DNA of 64,000 nucleotides from Candidatus Latescibacterota bacterium (GTDB lineage Bacteria > Latescibacterota > UBA2968 > UBA8231), in contig JAJEGS010000037.1 of assembly GCA_022819745.1 (NCBI GenBank), positions 17,928-81,927 on the forward strand, in the 5' to 3' direction. Shown in pieces: positions 39,981 through 48,674 of the stretch. The notes beneath the pieces were generated by a model. It was not told the origin of the DNA. It did no database searches and saw only the letters and a program-made list of their open reading frames with translations. The first letter of the stretch is position 1. Every line of letters starts with the position of its first letter. The translations under genes were made by a program, and so were the position numbers.

Positions 39981-41068
39981 CGAAACCAGTCGTAATGCAA
40001 CCCCAACGACCGATCCTGCAACGGCAACTCCACCCGCTCCCCACCCTGCGCCGAGGAAACCTTCAACGCGACCTCTACCTCTAGCGCCACGCCCACTCGC
40101 CGCCCCGAATTCTTCGGCTCCTCCATCTCCCCGGCCAAACACCGCATCACATCATCCACGCAATACACCGCCCCATACGGCACATTGAACTGCGGCTGCG
40201 GCCAATCCAACTCCGCCACTACCGGCCCCTGTGGCCCTTCCACCTGCTGCCACAACCGCCATCCCTTGCCGTAGTCGAAAGTCATCTCCCCACGCGTTCC
40301 ACACAACCGCACCCCCGGTGCTCCCTTGCGAAAATGCACCACCGTCCCGTCCGCAGCCACCAACATCCCCTGACCGGCGAACTCGTCGCTGCCCGACTCT
40401 CGCCTCGGCTGATCCCCTGTGCCGACCACCCAAGCCGGAGGCGCGTCGAGGAAATACGACCAGTTCTGATGCTGCGCCCCAGCGTTCGGAGCCTCGATCG
40501 ACACCAGTTCGCCGATTGCCCCTTCTGCAAGCAGCGCCTTGGCCCGCGCAAACGAAGGATGGGTCGTGGTAATCGCCCCGCAACACAGAGGCACCCCTGC
40601 CGAGGCGCAGGCACCCACCATCCGGTCCACTTCCTCTAGCGTATGCACCATCGGCTTTTCCGTGACGATGCCCTTGGCCCCGCACTCAACGGCCAGACAA
40701 GTAAAATGCGCGCGGTATTTGGTATTGGTGCACACCGCGACGATATCTGGCCGCTCCTTTCGCAGCATGGCCTCGGCGTCCTCGTAGAGCGCCTCAATCC
40801 CATAGCGCTCGCCATAGGCTTTGAGCCGCTTGGGATCGCGATCGGCGGCAATGACCGTCTCCACCTCGGGCCGATCCCAGAGCGCCTCGGCATACGAGGT
40901 GGGATTCCCCTCGTCACCGGGGTGGTCATAGTGGTGGAATTTGCGATGGATGTCCAACGGCGGCGTGGGCCGGTCGATATCGTCGATTTCAAAGCGGTCC
41001 CCGATCCGGCTAGCCAGATCGTAGAGCAGACCCATCCAGCCTAGGCCGATAACTGCGGCGCGATACAT
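39977..41068 (-). CDS. Gfo/Idh/MocA family oxidoreductase (2)
   Basis: A Rossmann start YRAAVIGLGWMGLLYDLASRIGD is followed by an insertion (about 25-60), then VETVIAADRDPKRLKAYGERYG, IVAVCTNTKYRAHFTCLAVECG and GIVTEKPMVHTLEEVDRMV with the conserved EKP. The C-terminal substrate domain shows a GTRGEMTFDYG segment. The insertion and sequence set it apart from the other two family members here. AAGGAG lies 7 bases before the chosen ATG. It follows an unknown gene by 24 bases in the same direction. Confidence 0.85.
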   Translation of the reverse strand: MYRAAVIGLGWMGLLYDLASRIGDRFEIDDIDRPTPPLDIHRKFHHYDHPGDEGNPTSYAEALWDRPEVETVIAADRDPKRLKAYGERYGIEALYEDAEAMLRKERPDIVAVCTNTKYRAHFTCLAVECGAKGIVTEKPMVHTLEEVDRMVGACASAGVPLCCGAITTTHPSFARAKALLAEGAIGELVSIEAPNAGAQHQNWSYFLDAPPAWVVGTGDQPRRESGSDEFAGQGMLVAADGTVVHFRKGAPGVRLCGTRGEMTFDYGKGWRLWQQVEGPQGPVVAELDWPQPQFNVPYGAVYCVDDVMRCLAGEMEEPKNSGRRVGVALEVEVALKVSSAQGGERVELPLQDRSLGLHYDWFR

Positions 41069-41092
41069 GAGCAATCTCCTTTGTGATCGAAA

Positions 41093-41941
41093 TCAATCGG
41101 CCCGTAGCACTGCGTTGTGCGCGGCCAGATCCCAAATCTCGTTGTACACCAGCGGCTGGGCACGTTCGGGCGGATAGCCGGGGGGCGGATTATTGGGATC
41201 GAGCAATTCCAGCCGATCGCGGCCTCGGGGCTTGTCGAGCCACACCCGCTCCTTAGGCGCGGCTTGTACCGGACGCCGCAAAATAAACTCCACCCGATCT
41301 CGGCGCGAGAAGGCCGCATGGGCGACGAAAACCCGATGTACATCGCTTCCATCCCAAGTCGCCAGATCCGGCAGGAGCACCGGGCCGGTACATATCTGGT
41401 ACTGGCCATCGTCAGCGTTGAGGTTCATAACATTGATCGGATATTCGAGCTCAACCTCAATGCCACTCGCCTCATCCTGGTACACCGAGAGGGCGTTTTG
41501 CGCATCGCCGGCAAAGGTAGAGGCCACAATGGCGTCGACTTCCTCTAATGCCTCGGAGGCGGGGTAGGAGCGAATGTCGATGGTATAGTCCTGATACGCC
41601 TCCGCCAGCGAGCGAGCACTGACCGCCTCGGACTCCGTACTCGGCCGCTGGGCAATCGCCGGAATTGAGGAGCGGCTAAAAGGCATCCGCCACTCGCCGC
41701 TGGGGATCTGGAACAGGTTTTCGCTGGCAATGGTGTACTCGCTGCGGCAGGGCGCACCCAAAAAGAGTTCGGCCAGCTCGGCCCCGCCACTGTCGCGCAA
41801 AACGCAACGGGCCTCTAAGGTAAAACGCACGTGATAGACCTGACCGTGCTCGCCGACGAAACCACCGGGCCACTTGTAATAAGGGTCCGGCTTCCAGGGA
41901 TGGGCCTTCCACGTAAAGGACGAACGAAAAAAATTAATCAT
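41093..41941 (-). CDS. Protein of unknown function
   Basis: A 282-residue soluble protein, rich in Trp/Tyr/Pro near the N-terminus (WKAHPWKPDPYYKWPGGF) and strand-rich throughout (YHVRFTLEARCVL, IEVELEYPINVMNL, DRVEFILRRPVQ). It looks like a beta-sandwich, possibly a carbohydrate-related domain. AGGAG is placed for ATG 41941 and directly abuts the ATG six bases earlier, so the shorter start is chosen. It is probably in an operon with the downstream Gfo/Idh/MocA gene. No function is assigned. Confidence 0.7.
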   Translation of the reverse strand: MINFFRSSFTWKAHPWKPDPYYKWPGGFVGEHGQVYHVRFTLEARCVLRDSGGAELAELFLGAPCRSEYTIASENLFQIPSGEWRMPFSRSSIPAIAQRPSTESEAVSARSLAEAYQDYTIDIRSYPASEALEEVDAIVASTFAGDAQNALSVYQDEASGIEVELEYPINVMNLNADDGQYQICTGPVLLPDLATWDGSDVHRVFVAHAAFSRRDRVEFILRRPVQAAPKERVWLDKPRGRDRLELLDPNNPPPGYPPERAQPLVYNEIWDLAAHNAVLRAD

Positions 41942-42077
41942 CGCCATCTCCTGCCGAGGAACTTGCCCCGGCTGCTATGGGTTCACATCTTACAGCGCCA
42001 GATTTGTAGTATAGCAAAAGGCATCTTTAGGTAAAAATGCCTGATTCACTCTCACATCAATAGCCAAGGAGATTTCC

Positions 42078-42668
42078 ATGACTCGTCCCAATGCGCTCCG
42101 TTTCGCCTGGGTTGCCGCTCTGACATTTGCCCTTACCGCCGAGGCGACTTTGGCGGAAACCTACGTGGTCGATGCTTCGCACTCTTCGGTCGATTTTAGC
42201 ATTCGCCACCTCGTTGGCCGCACGAAGGGTCGCTTCGGTGACTTCAGCGGCACCATCAGCTACGACGCTGCCAAGCCCGCAGCCTCCAGCTTCTCCGGCA
42301 CCATTCAGGTCAAGAGCATCGACACCGGCAACGAGCGCCGCGATGGCCACCTGCAAAGCCCCGACTTCTTCGCTGCCGAAGAGTATCCCACGATCACCTT
42401 CGAATCTACCGAGGTTACCAGCGCGGGCGAAAACACTCTCAGCGTCAAGGGCAAGCTTACCATGCACGGCACCACCAAAGAGGTCACCCTGCCCATCGAA
42501 ATCCTCGGCACTGGCATCAATCCGAGGGGTGGCAAGGCGCAGATCGGCCTAGAAACTAATTTTTCCATCCTCTGCTCCGATTACGGAGTCAATAGCTGGG
42601 AACGCTTCAGCGCCGTGCTCGGAGACGAAGTAAAAATTCAGGTATTGATCGAGGCCAATGCAGAGTAA
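42078..42668 (+). CDS. Exported YceI-family lipid-binding protein
   Basis: A signal peptide (about 1-26, cut after LAE or nearby) precedes a lipocalin-like YceI barrel: YVVDASHSSVDFSIRHLVGRTKGRFGDFSG, HLQSPDFFAAEEYPTITFEST, VKGKLTMHGTTKEVTLPIEI and a C-terminal DEVKIQVLIEANAE. The length of 196 residues is typical. Family members bind polyisoprenoid-type lipids in the periplasm. GGAG precedes the ATG. The epimerase gene follows after 20 bases. Confidence 0.9.
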   Translation: MTRPNALRFAWVAALTFALTAEATLAETYVVDASHSSVDFSIRHLVGRTKGRFGDFSGTISYDAAKPAASSFSGTIQVKSIDTGNERRDGHLQSPDFFAAEEYPTITFESTEVTSAGENTLSVKGKLTMHGTTKEVTLPIEILGTGINPRGGKAQIGLETNFSILCSDYGVNSWERFSAVLGDEVKIQVLIEANAE

Positions 42669-42688
42669 GTGCGAAACTAGGGGAAGCC

Positions 42689-43375
42689 ATGAAAATACTC
42701 ATTACCGGTGCCGCCGGACGGATCGGCTCCACGCTCGTCAAGGGGATGGGACAGCGCCACCAATTGCGCGGTTTTGACCGCGTGGAAATGCCCGACCTAG
42801 CAGACAGCCAAGTGGGCGATGTGGCCGATTACGATGCTTTGTTGGCCGCCGCCGAGGGCATGGAGGCCATCATCCATTTGACGGGCGTCGATGGCGAGTG
42901 GGAAAAGGCCCTGCCCAACAATTTCATCGGCACGTACAATATGTTGGAAGCAGCTCGTATCCAAGGAGTGCGCCGGGTGGCGTACGCCAGTCGCGCCGGG
43001 GTACACGGCCCCCTGCCCGAGGACGTTATGCGCCGCGTTGATATCCCTCCCCAGCCACTGGGCTACTATACGATCAGCAAGCTATTCGGCGAGCACATGG
43101 GCTATTCCTATTCCCAGAGGCACGATCTGGAGTTCGTCGCAGTGCGCATAGGCAATTTCAACATCAATCGCGATCAGCCCGAGCACCCGCATCATCTCAG
43201 CCACGGCGATGCCGTGCGGGTCTTTGAGCAGGCCGTGGTCCACCCCGGGGTGCGCTACGAAATCGTGTACGGAGTGTCGGACAGCACTTGGCCGCGCTAC
43301 GACCTCGACCACGGGCGGCGCGCCATTGGCTACTATCCACAGGATAAATCGGACTGGAGTCCCGAGGAGGAATAA
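42689..43375 (+). CDS. NAD-dependent epimerase/dehydratase (extended SDR, uronate dehydrogenase-like)
   Basis: An extended short-chain dehydrogenase: MKILITGAAGRIGSTLVKGM glycine motif, DYDALLAAAEGMEAIIHLTG, YASRAGVHGP with the active-site Ser region, and YYTISKLFGEHM with the YxxxK pair. At 228 residues it is short for the group and resembles hexuronate dehydrogenases. AGGGGAAG precedes the ATG. The next gene starts 3 bases after its stop, so the two likely act on one sugar-acid pathway. Confidence 0.85.
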   Translation: MKILITGAAGRIGSTLVKGMGQRHQLRGFDRVEMPDLADSQVGDVADYDALLAAAEGMEAIIHLTGVDGEWEKALPNNFIGTYNMLEAARIQGVRRVAYASRAGVHGPLPEDVMRRVDIPPQPLGYYTISKLFGEHMGYSYSQRHDLEFVAVRIGNFNINRDQPEHPHHLSHGDAVRVFEQAVVHPGVRYEIVYGVSDSTWPRYDLDHGRRAIGYYPQDKSDWSPEEE

Positions 43376-43378
43376 GCT

Positions 43379-44197
43379 GTGATCAAATTGAGCACGATGG
43401 CCCGTCAGACGCCCACTACCACCCTTGAGCAGGTCGTCGAACAGGCCCGCCTTTTGCAGCTAGACGGCGTGGATTTCCATTTATCGGGCATGGACCGCAG
43501 CGTCGAGTATATCAACCGCATCAAGAGCCTCTGCCTCAAACGCGGCCTGAACATCGGCTATGCTGGAGCCGGCAGCTTTGTGGGGCTGCCCGAGGAGCGA
43601 GCCAAGCGGATGGAGCAGGGACGCGCCGACGTCGATACCGCAGCTTTGCTAGGAGCACAGGTGCTGCGCGTTTTCGCACGCCACAAATGGCCGAGCACCG
43701 TCGAAGAACAAGAGGCCCTGTGGCGTCCGATGATCGAGGATTTCCAGGCGATTGCCGACTACGCGGCCCAACGCGGGGTCATGATCGCCTTGCAAAACCA
43801 CGACAACGGCAGTTTCGCCATGACCGCGAACCAAGTGTTGCGCATCTTGCGCGAGACCGAGCGCGACAATTTCAGCTTCCTATGGGATACCGGGCAGTGG
43901 CTGGGGGCCATTGGCTCGCATCCGCGCGGCGAATTCGATCCGAATGTCGATTTGTACAAAGACTATCTGGAGCCGACCGCGCCTTTTGCCACGTACGTGC
44001 GGGCCAAAATCTACAAGATCGACAGCGGCGTTGAGGAGTTTATCGACTACCGGCGCGTGTTAGAAATTCTGCGCGGAGTGGATTTCAACGGCACCATCGG
44101 CTTGGTCTTCGAACTGGGCGAGTTCAACAGTTGCAGCCACGAAGAATGCATGCGCCTAGCCGTGGCCCATTTGCGCGAAGTGATCGCCGCTAGCTAA
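43379..44197 (+). CDS. Sugar phosphate isomerase/epimerase-like TIM barrel (2)
   Basis: A 272-residue xylose isomerase-like barrel: an IKLSTMARQTPTTTLEQVVEQARLLQLDGVDFHL start, VMIALQNHDNGSFAMTANQVLRIL, FSFLWDTGQWLG with the metal-binding Asp, VRAKIYKIDSG, and a closing GTIGLVFELGEFN with Glu. The start is GTG, with GGAGG about 8-10 bases upstream inside the preceding gene end. It probably isomerises a keto-sugar in the same pathway as the upstream dehydrogenase. Confidence 0.83.
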   Translation: MIKLSTMARQTPTTTLEQVVEQARLLQLDGVDFHLSGMDRSVEYINRIKSLCLKRGLNIGYAGAGSFVGLPEERAKRMEQGRADVDTAALLGAQVLRVFARHKWPSTVEEQEALWRPMIEDFQAIADYAAQRGVMIALQNHDNGSFAMTANQVLRILRETERDNFSFLWDTGQWLGAIGSHPRGEFDPNVDLYKDYLEPTAPFATYVRAKIYKIDSGVEEFIDYRRVLEILRGVDFNGTIGLVFELGEFNSCSHEECMRLAVAHLREVIAAS

Positions 44198-44236
44198 TAA
44201 AAGCACTCCGCCGACGCCAACGCAGGAGGCGATAAG

Positions 44237-44383
44237 ATGGGCAAAAATAAATACCCCAAGGGGTGGAATCAGCAACGCGTCCAAGCGGTCGTTGACCACG
44301 TCGAAACCCGCACGGAAAAGGAGGCCATCGCCGAAGACGAGGCCGCATTCAAGCGAGAAAGGAATAGCCATGTCCGCACCTGA
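44237..44383 (+). CDS. 48-residue KYPKGW-type small protein
   Basis: The product starts MGKNKYPKGWNQQRVQAVVDHVE and ends in an acidic-then-basic helix (EAIAEDEAAFKRERNS). It recalls a family of short hypothetical proteins with a KYPKGWxxxRVxxV opening and an EDEAAFE-like end, which often lie beside toxin-like genes. CAGGAGG lies about 9 bases before the ATG. Its last codons overlap the start of the next PhyH gene in another frame. No toxin is adjacent. Confidence 0.65.
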   Translation: MGKNKYPKGWNQQRVQAVVDHVETRTEKEAIAEDEAAFKRERNSHVRT

Positions 44384-45239
44384 TCCCAGCACCGCCAAGC
44401 CCCTCCTCTTTCAACAGAGCCGCGTCGGCTACGTCGATATAGACGAAGTTGACCTACCCCGCACCAACGCCGCCGGCAAGCCCGTAATTGATCCGACGCC
44501 GGAACAGAGGTACTTGTTCGACACCCAGGGTTGGCTGTTGATCCCCGGTCTGCTCAGCGACGACGAAGTAGAGAAGATGCGGACCTTTTGCTACCGCTTG
44601 CACCAGCAGCCCGAATCGCTGCCAGAGCCGCAGCGCAGCCCTATTGGCGGCCCCTTGGAAGAGCTGACCGACCACCCCTTTATCGTCGGTTTTATGAACG
44701 AATTCCTCGCCAATCCCGACCTGTCGAGCCAAGACTGCTACGGTTTTCGCATGGAATCGACCAGCCTAGCTATGCGCCAGACCGGAGAAGGGGGCTTTGG
44801 GCCTCACAACGGCAATGGCCTGTGGCGCCTGCCCGGCGACGGACACAACTACCGCTGCGTGCCCGGCAAGGCGCGCAGTAGCTTGACCTGCGTGGTATGG
44901 GAACTGAACGAGGTCGAAGCCAGCGGCGGCACTCTGTTTATCAATGGCAGCCACAAGGCCGCCTTCCCCCTGCCCGCTGGAGCCCAGAGCCTCGATTCAG
45001 ACCTTTGGACTCGCTACACGTGTCCACCCGGCTCCCTACTCATTTTCGCAGAGAGCACCACTCACACCGCTTCTCCGTGGGGCAGCACCAAGCACGAGCG
45101 CTGCGCCATCTTCAGCCGCTACAATTACGTCGATAGCAAATGGCACAAGTGGCAACCTCACCCCGAAGCGCTCGAAGCCATGCCGCCCAAGCGCCGCACG
45201 CTCTTCCGGCCCGTCCACGTCGAAGGCAATCTGATATAG
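44370..45239 (+). CDS. Phytanoyl-CoA dioxygenase-family protein (2), divergent metal site
   Basis: A 289-residue PhyH-like jelly roll. EQRYLFDTQGWLLIPGLLSDDEVEKMRTFC is the family N-terminus, and ELNEVEASGGTLFINGSHKAAFPLP and CPPGSLLIFAESTTHTASPWGS hold the distal His. The usual HxD is not seen in its normal form: FGPHNGNGLWRLPG has His-x-Gly or His-Asn instead. It may therefore be a metal-site variant or non-oxygenase relative. AAGGAA precedes the chosen ATG, which removes 26 codons of the longest frame. Confidence 0.8.
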   Translation: MSAPDPSTAKPLLFQQSRVGYVDIDEVDLPRTNAAGKPVIDPTPEQRYLFDTQGWLLIPGLLSDDEVEKMRTFCYRLHQQPESLPEPQRSPIGGPLEELTDHPFIVGFMNEFLANPDLSSQDCYGFRMESTSLAMRQTGEGGFGPHNGNGLWRLPGDGHNYRCVPGKARSSLTCVVWELNEVEASGGTLFINGSHKAAFPLPAGAQSLDSDLWTRYTCPPGSLLIFAESTTHTASPWGSTKHERCAIFSRYNYVDSKWHKWQPHPEALEAMPPKRRTLFRPVHVEGNLI

Positions 45240-45261
45240 TGAGCGATAGTAGAGTCGAAAA

Positions 45262-45678
45262 TTAGTGATCGTCGCCTGAATAAATCCACATAGATTGAGT
45301 CTTACCAGCCCGTTCAAAACCAAGTTTATTGTAGAAGTGGAGCGCCTCGCCGTCCGCCACCAGTATGTGCTGATGAAAGCCTTCGTACATCAACATGAGT
45401 CTTCGCATCAAAGCCGAACCAATTCCCCGTCGTTGATAGTCCGGATGAACCAGCAAATGGGGATAGTACACAACTAAATGGCCATCAGAGATCGCATTCC
45501 CTAATCCGACCAAACGATCTCCATCCCAAGCACTCCATAGCGAATGTGAGTTTAGCAGGCCGTTGCGAAGCGCCGTCGGCTTTTTGGCCGCGGACCAATC
45601 ATTCGATACATACAGTTCCCGTATGGCTTCTAGCGAAATATTTCGCGTGTCGCTATAGGAAATCGATGAGCTAGTCAT
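45262..45678 (-). CDS. GNAT family N-acetyltransferase
   Basis: A 138-residue GNAT fold: WSAWDGDRLVGLGNAISDGHLVVYYPHLLVHPDYQRRGIGSALMRRLM contains the acetyl-CoA pyrophosphate loop (Q/R-x-x-G-x-G/A as QRRGIGSA). ADGEALHFYNKLGFERAG is the C-terminal substrate-side motif. The start overlaps the end of the monooxygenase-like gene. The substrate is unknown. Confidence 0.9.
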   Translation of the reverse strand: MTSSSISYSDTRNISLEAIRELYVSNDWSAAKKPTALRNGLLNSHSLWSAWDGDRLVGLGNAISDGHLVVYYPHLLVHPDYQRRGIGSALMRRLMLMYEGFHQHILVADGEALHFYNKLGFERAGKTQSMWIYSGDDH

Positions 45679-45964
45679 AAACGCTCACATAGTGTTCCAC
45701 TTCGGGAAATGGATCGTAAAAGTGATGTAACAGTCTGCGCCATTCTTGGTACTGTTCAGATCCCCTGAAACCAACGGTATGATCCTCAAGCGTCTGCCAG
45801 TTTACCAGTAGGATATAACGGCTACTTTTCTCAATACACTTCTGTAACTGATGGGAAATGTAGCCATCCATACTCGATATAATCTTTTGCGCCTCGCCAA
45901 AAGCAGCCTCAAACTCCTTCTCACGACCGGGCTTAACATCTAGTATTGCAACTTCTAAAACCAT
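45671..45964 (-). CDS. Antibiotic biosynthesis monooxygenase (ABM) domain protein
   Basis: A 97-residue dimeric alpha/beta-barrel type protein: VLEVAILDVKPGREKEFEAAFGEAQKII, GYISHQLQKCIEKSSRYILLVNWQTLEDH, then a FRGSEQYQEWRRLL helix. Such proteins oxidise small aromatics or bind heme; here there is no clue to the substrate. It overlaps the acetyltransferase by 8 bases, giving a compact pair. Confidence 0.85.
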   Translation of the reverse strand: MVLEVAILDVKPGREKEFEAAFGEAQKIISSMDGYISHQLQKCIEKSSRYILLVNWQTLEDHTVGFRGSEQYQEWRRLLHHFYDPFPEVEHYVSVYD

Positions 45965-45971
45965 TGTTTAG

Positions 45972-46241
45972 CTAGGACCCTTTCTGACTTTTTAACGCTA
46001 GAGTCATGGCGACCAAGACCGCAACAAGGATGACTAGGCCGCCAAGGACAGCCGTTTTGAGCAACTGTCTATACATCTCTAACGACGGCACTTCCGTCAA
46101 AAAAAACGATACTACGACGACAATCACGACGATCCATGCCGCTAGCCGCAGCCGATGAATGGGTTTAGGCAGATTTCGCCTGAAGAGGGAAGGGATACCA
46201 TCAAAAGCTATCCTTGCAATCACATCAAATAGAAGATTCAT
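45972..46241 (-). CDS. Small two-helix membrane protein of unknown function
   Basis: An 89-residue protein with transmembrane helices at about 35-52 (AAWIVVIVVVVSFFL) and 62-82 (TAVLGGLVILVAVLVAMTL), and a basic N-terminus, so the N-terminus is probably inside. ATG 46241 is chosen; an upstream TTG adds nine codons. It lies between the methyltransferase and monooxygenase genes. Confidence 0.6.
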   Translation of the reverse strand: MNLLFDVIARIAFDGIPSLFRRNLPKPIHRLRLAAWIVVIVVVVSFFLTEVPSLEMYRQLLKTAVLGGLVILVAVLVAMTLALKSQKGS

Positions 46242-46268
46242 CTGTCTTGTGCTTATTTGCGAAGGCAA

Positions 46269-46967
46269 TTAGCCAGTTTCTACCGGCACCACACAACCGT
46301 AGTAAAAGAACTCTCCGGTTGTTTCAACTGATCCACTCCAGCCAAGATCGCGCAATTGCCGTTCCAACTGAGCCGGGTCGTGGAATACTTTTACGATATT
46401 AAATGTCCGGCCATCGTTCAGCTTCCGTTCCATTACGCCGGAATCGTCGATTGCAGCGTGGTCCCGTGCGGTTGACTCTTGCGTTGCCAGACCATCGACA
46501 AAGAAAGCTCTACCCTCCGGTTTTAGGGCAGCGCGAACCATCTCCCATAACCGATTGAATTGCTGCGCCGGAACGTGCGACAGCCAGAACCCAAAAAAGA
46601 CAAAATCATACTTTTCGGTCGGCCACCACTCGAAAAGATCCGCCACCACATACTGCACCGAAGCATCACGTATCTTGGTGCGATTGATCTCAATCGTCTC
46701 GGGAGAAGCATCTATGGCCGTCAGGTCAGCGGTACCCTGTGCCAGACATACTGTCCACAATCCCGTGCCGCAAGCAAGCTCAAGACACTTGCCGAACGGC
46801 TTCTCTTGCTCAAGTGCTGATCGCACAGTATCTAACTCTGCATGCCACTGGAATTTATGTTCGTCGCCCCGGTCGTATCGCCCTTGGCGTGAATGCCACT
46901 CGTCATACTCGGTAGCTCGCGCCCGGTAATAGGCGACTTGTTCTTGCAGAATTGATTTGTCAACCAT
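46269..46967 (-). CDS. Class I SAM-dependent methyltransferase (1)
   Basis: A 232-residue Rossmann methyltransferase: CLELACGTGLWTVCLAQ is motif I, LTAIDASPETIEINRTK motif II, and YDFVFFGFWLSHVPAQQF motif IV. GGAGG precedes the ATG by about 6 bases. The acceptor is unknown. It is the first of two unrelated-looking methyltransferase genes in this run. Confidence 0.88.
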   Translation of the reverse strand: MVDKSILQEQVAYYRARATEYDEWHSRQGRYDRGDEHKFQWHAELDTVRSALEQEKPFGKCLELACGTGLWTVCLAQGTADLTAIDASPETIEINRTKIRDASVQYVVADLFEWWPTEKYDFVFFGFWLSHVPAQQFNRLWEMVRAALKPEGRAFFVDGLATQESTARDHAAIDDSGVMERKLNDGRTFNIVKVFHDPAQLERQLRDLGWSGSVETTGEFFYYGCVVPVETG

Positions 46968-47027
46968 AGCTTGCCTCCCAACTCTTTATCGAAGTTTAAG
47001 AGTTTCTACTCGTTTGCGATCTCGATA

Positions 47028-47795
47028 TTAGGCCTGCGCCGTCACAATGGGTTGAAAATAGCCAGATTGCTCAGGCTCGTGCCAAGCAACTTTTGCAAAT
47101 CCAACTGACTCCAAGGCCGCAGTAAGCTCGCTGCGTCTTATTGCTCTGTAGCGAGTTCTAATCTCCTTCACCCGCCAGTCACCCGACGCCCGACTCATCA
47201 TAAAAAGCCGCAATAGATAGGTATCTGATTCCTTGGACCAGTCCCAGATCTGAAACACTATTACTTCTTCCTCATGTGTACCGCCGGGATTCATAGCTAT
47301 AAACGATGGTTTTTCGGCGAGCAACCGATCGTAATCGCGAATACTAGCAACGAACAATCCTTTATCCGTTAGTACGTTCCGGACATTTCGCAGAGCAAGA
47401 GTTAAATCCTCGTCAGGCAAAAGGTGCGGCAGGGAATTGTCACAGCTAATCACTACGTCGAATTGCTGGTCAAACACACATTCCAACTCGCGAACATCGG
47501 CAACTGCGAATCGCATGTTCAGCCCCCGCTTGGCTGCTTCTGATTCCGCCCGTGCGACCGCCTTCGGACTAAGATCGGACGCGAAGACTTTGTATCCTCG
47601 CTGCGCTAGGCCAATTGCCTGGGTGCCTATTCCGCAGGAACAGTCTAGAACAACCGACTTACCCGCTGAAGACTCACATTGGATCAACTGATCTAGCACG
47701 GATGCCTGCCGTTCGATTCCCGATTCCCAATCGGCGTAAACGTGATGGTACTCAGCAGCTAGATCGTCGTAAAAGCGTTCGACAGATTCACTCAC
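47028..47795 (-). CDS. Class I SAM-dependent methyltransferase (2), glycine/sarcosine N-methyltransferase-like
   Basis: A 255-residue enzyme with FYDDLAAEYHHVYADWESGIERQASVLDQLI, VVLDCSCGIGTQAIGLAQRGYKVFASDLSP (motifs I-II) and DVVISCDNSLPHLLPDEDL. The DCSCGIGTQ and CDNSLPHL segments recall glycine/sarcosine/dimethylglycine N-methyltransferases that make betaine. The start appears to be GTG. If the resemblance holds, the product is an osmolyte-type methylated amine, but only one subunit type is present. Confidence 0.8.
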   Translation of the reverse strand: MSESVERFYDDLAAEYHHVYADWESGIERQASVLDQLIQCESSAGKSVVLDCSCGIGTQAIGLAQRGYKVFASDLSPKAVARAESEAAKRGLNMRFAVADVRELECVFDQQFDVVISCDNSLPHLLPDEDLTLALRNVRNVLTDKGLFVASIRDYDRLLAEKPSFIAMNPGGTHEEEVIVFQIWDWSKESDTYLLRLFMMSRASGDWRVKEIRTRYRAIRRSELTAALESVGFAKVAWHEPEQSGYFQPIVTAQA

Positions 47796-47821
47796 CTTTA
47801 TGATTTCTTTTTGCCTGAATA

Positions 47822-48673
47822 CTATCTACCGTCCAAGAACTCCACATAATCAATTTCCATTGGCTGCTTGAGCCGCTTCTCTAGTTCCAACAGATCCGAT
47901 CTCCCCTCCGGCACATCCTTCTCCATAATCCCATCAGGATGCACTGTCACCGTAGTCGTCACGCCCATAAATGCCTTCTCTGCCGTCGTCCGCGACACCT
48001 GAATTCCGTCCTCTGAAATAGCCATGCGAGAATGTGCAATACGTCCCTCGCCAATAACCCGAAAGAGAAGAGCCAACACGCCGGACATTGGACGCCCTGT
48101 AATCCCCTCAATCTCGTCGTACACAGCCCAATCCCCAAAATCCAGCAAGCGATAGGTCATTACCTGCCAATTAGTGACCTTAAAACGCGGCGTCGAAAGC
48201 GTATCTAAGTACGAATACCGGTCTGGCTTACCCGGCCCGTCCTCCCAGCTAATCCGCACATTCACGGCCAGTTCCGGTATCGGCCCTTCCTTTATCTCCC
48301 GGATAACCCGATCTAGCTGATAGTCCACTTCCATATTCTGCCGGTGTTGATAGCTCAGCAGCGCAAACTGAGGCGCTGTATGCTCCGTCCGCCCAGTCAC
48401 CTCCAAAAAAGCCCGAAACCAATCCTCATACCCTATAAACAGTGGCGGGCCGTCCAGATTGCGCTCCCTAGCTTGCCGTGCAAGACAAAACACCGCTTCC
48501 GCCTGAAACCGCGCGCCATTAGTCGTCGCGGTCGGATCGTAATCACCATGCTGCCGCATCGCCGCCAGCACCTCCGACCGATCCACCACATTATACGCTT
48601 CCTCTGCACCTGCCAGCGAACCGGGCAGTAGCAAAAAACAGAGGACGGTTACAATCCTCAACCTCCCACCCAT
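47822..48673 (-). CDS. Exported protein of unknown function, tandem copy 1
   Basis: A signal peptide (about 1-22) is followed by about 260 residues with no recognised domain. Distinct blocks are RSEVLAAMRQHG, ARQARERNLDGPPLFIGYEDWFRAFLEVTGRTEHTAPQFALLSY, DRVIREIKEGPIPELAVNVRISWEDGPG and a final PMEIDYVEF. It is about 75-80% alike to the gene just upstream by eye. The ATG lies next to the stop codon of that gene; a longer in-frame start would overlap it. It is probably periplasmic or surface-exposed. Confidence 0.75.
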   Translation of the reverse strand: MGGRLRIVTVLCFLLLPGSLAGAEEAYNVVDRSEVLAAMRQHGDYDPTATTNGARFQAEAVFCLARQARERNLDGPPLFIGYEDWFRAFLEVTGRTEHTAPQFALLSYQHRQNMEVDYQLDRVIREIKEGPIPELAVNVRISWEDGPGKPDRYSYLDTLSTPRFKVTNWQVMTYRLLDFGDWAVYDEIEGITGRPMSGVLALLFRVIGEGRIAHSRMAISEDGIQVSRTTAEKAFMGVTTTVTVHPDGIMEKDVPEGRSDLLELEKRLKQPMEIDYVEFLDGR

Positions 48674-48674
48674 A

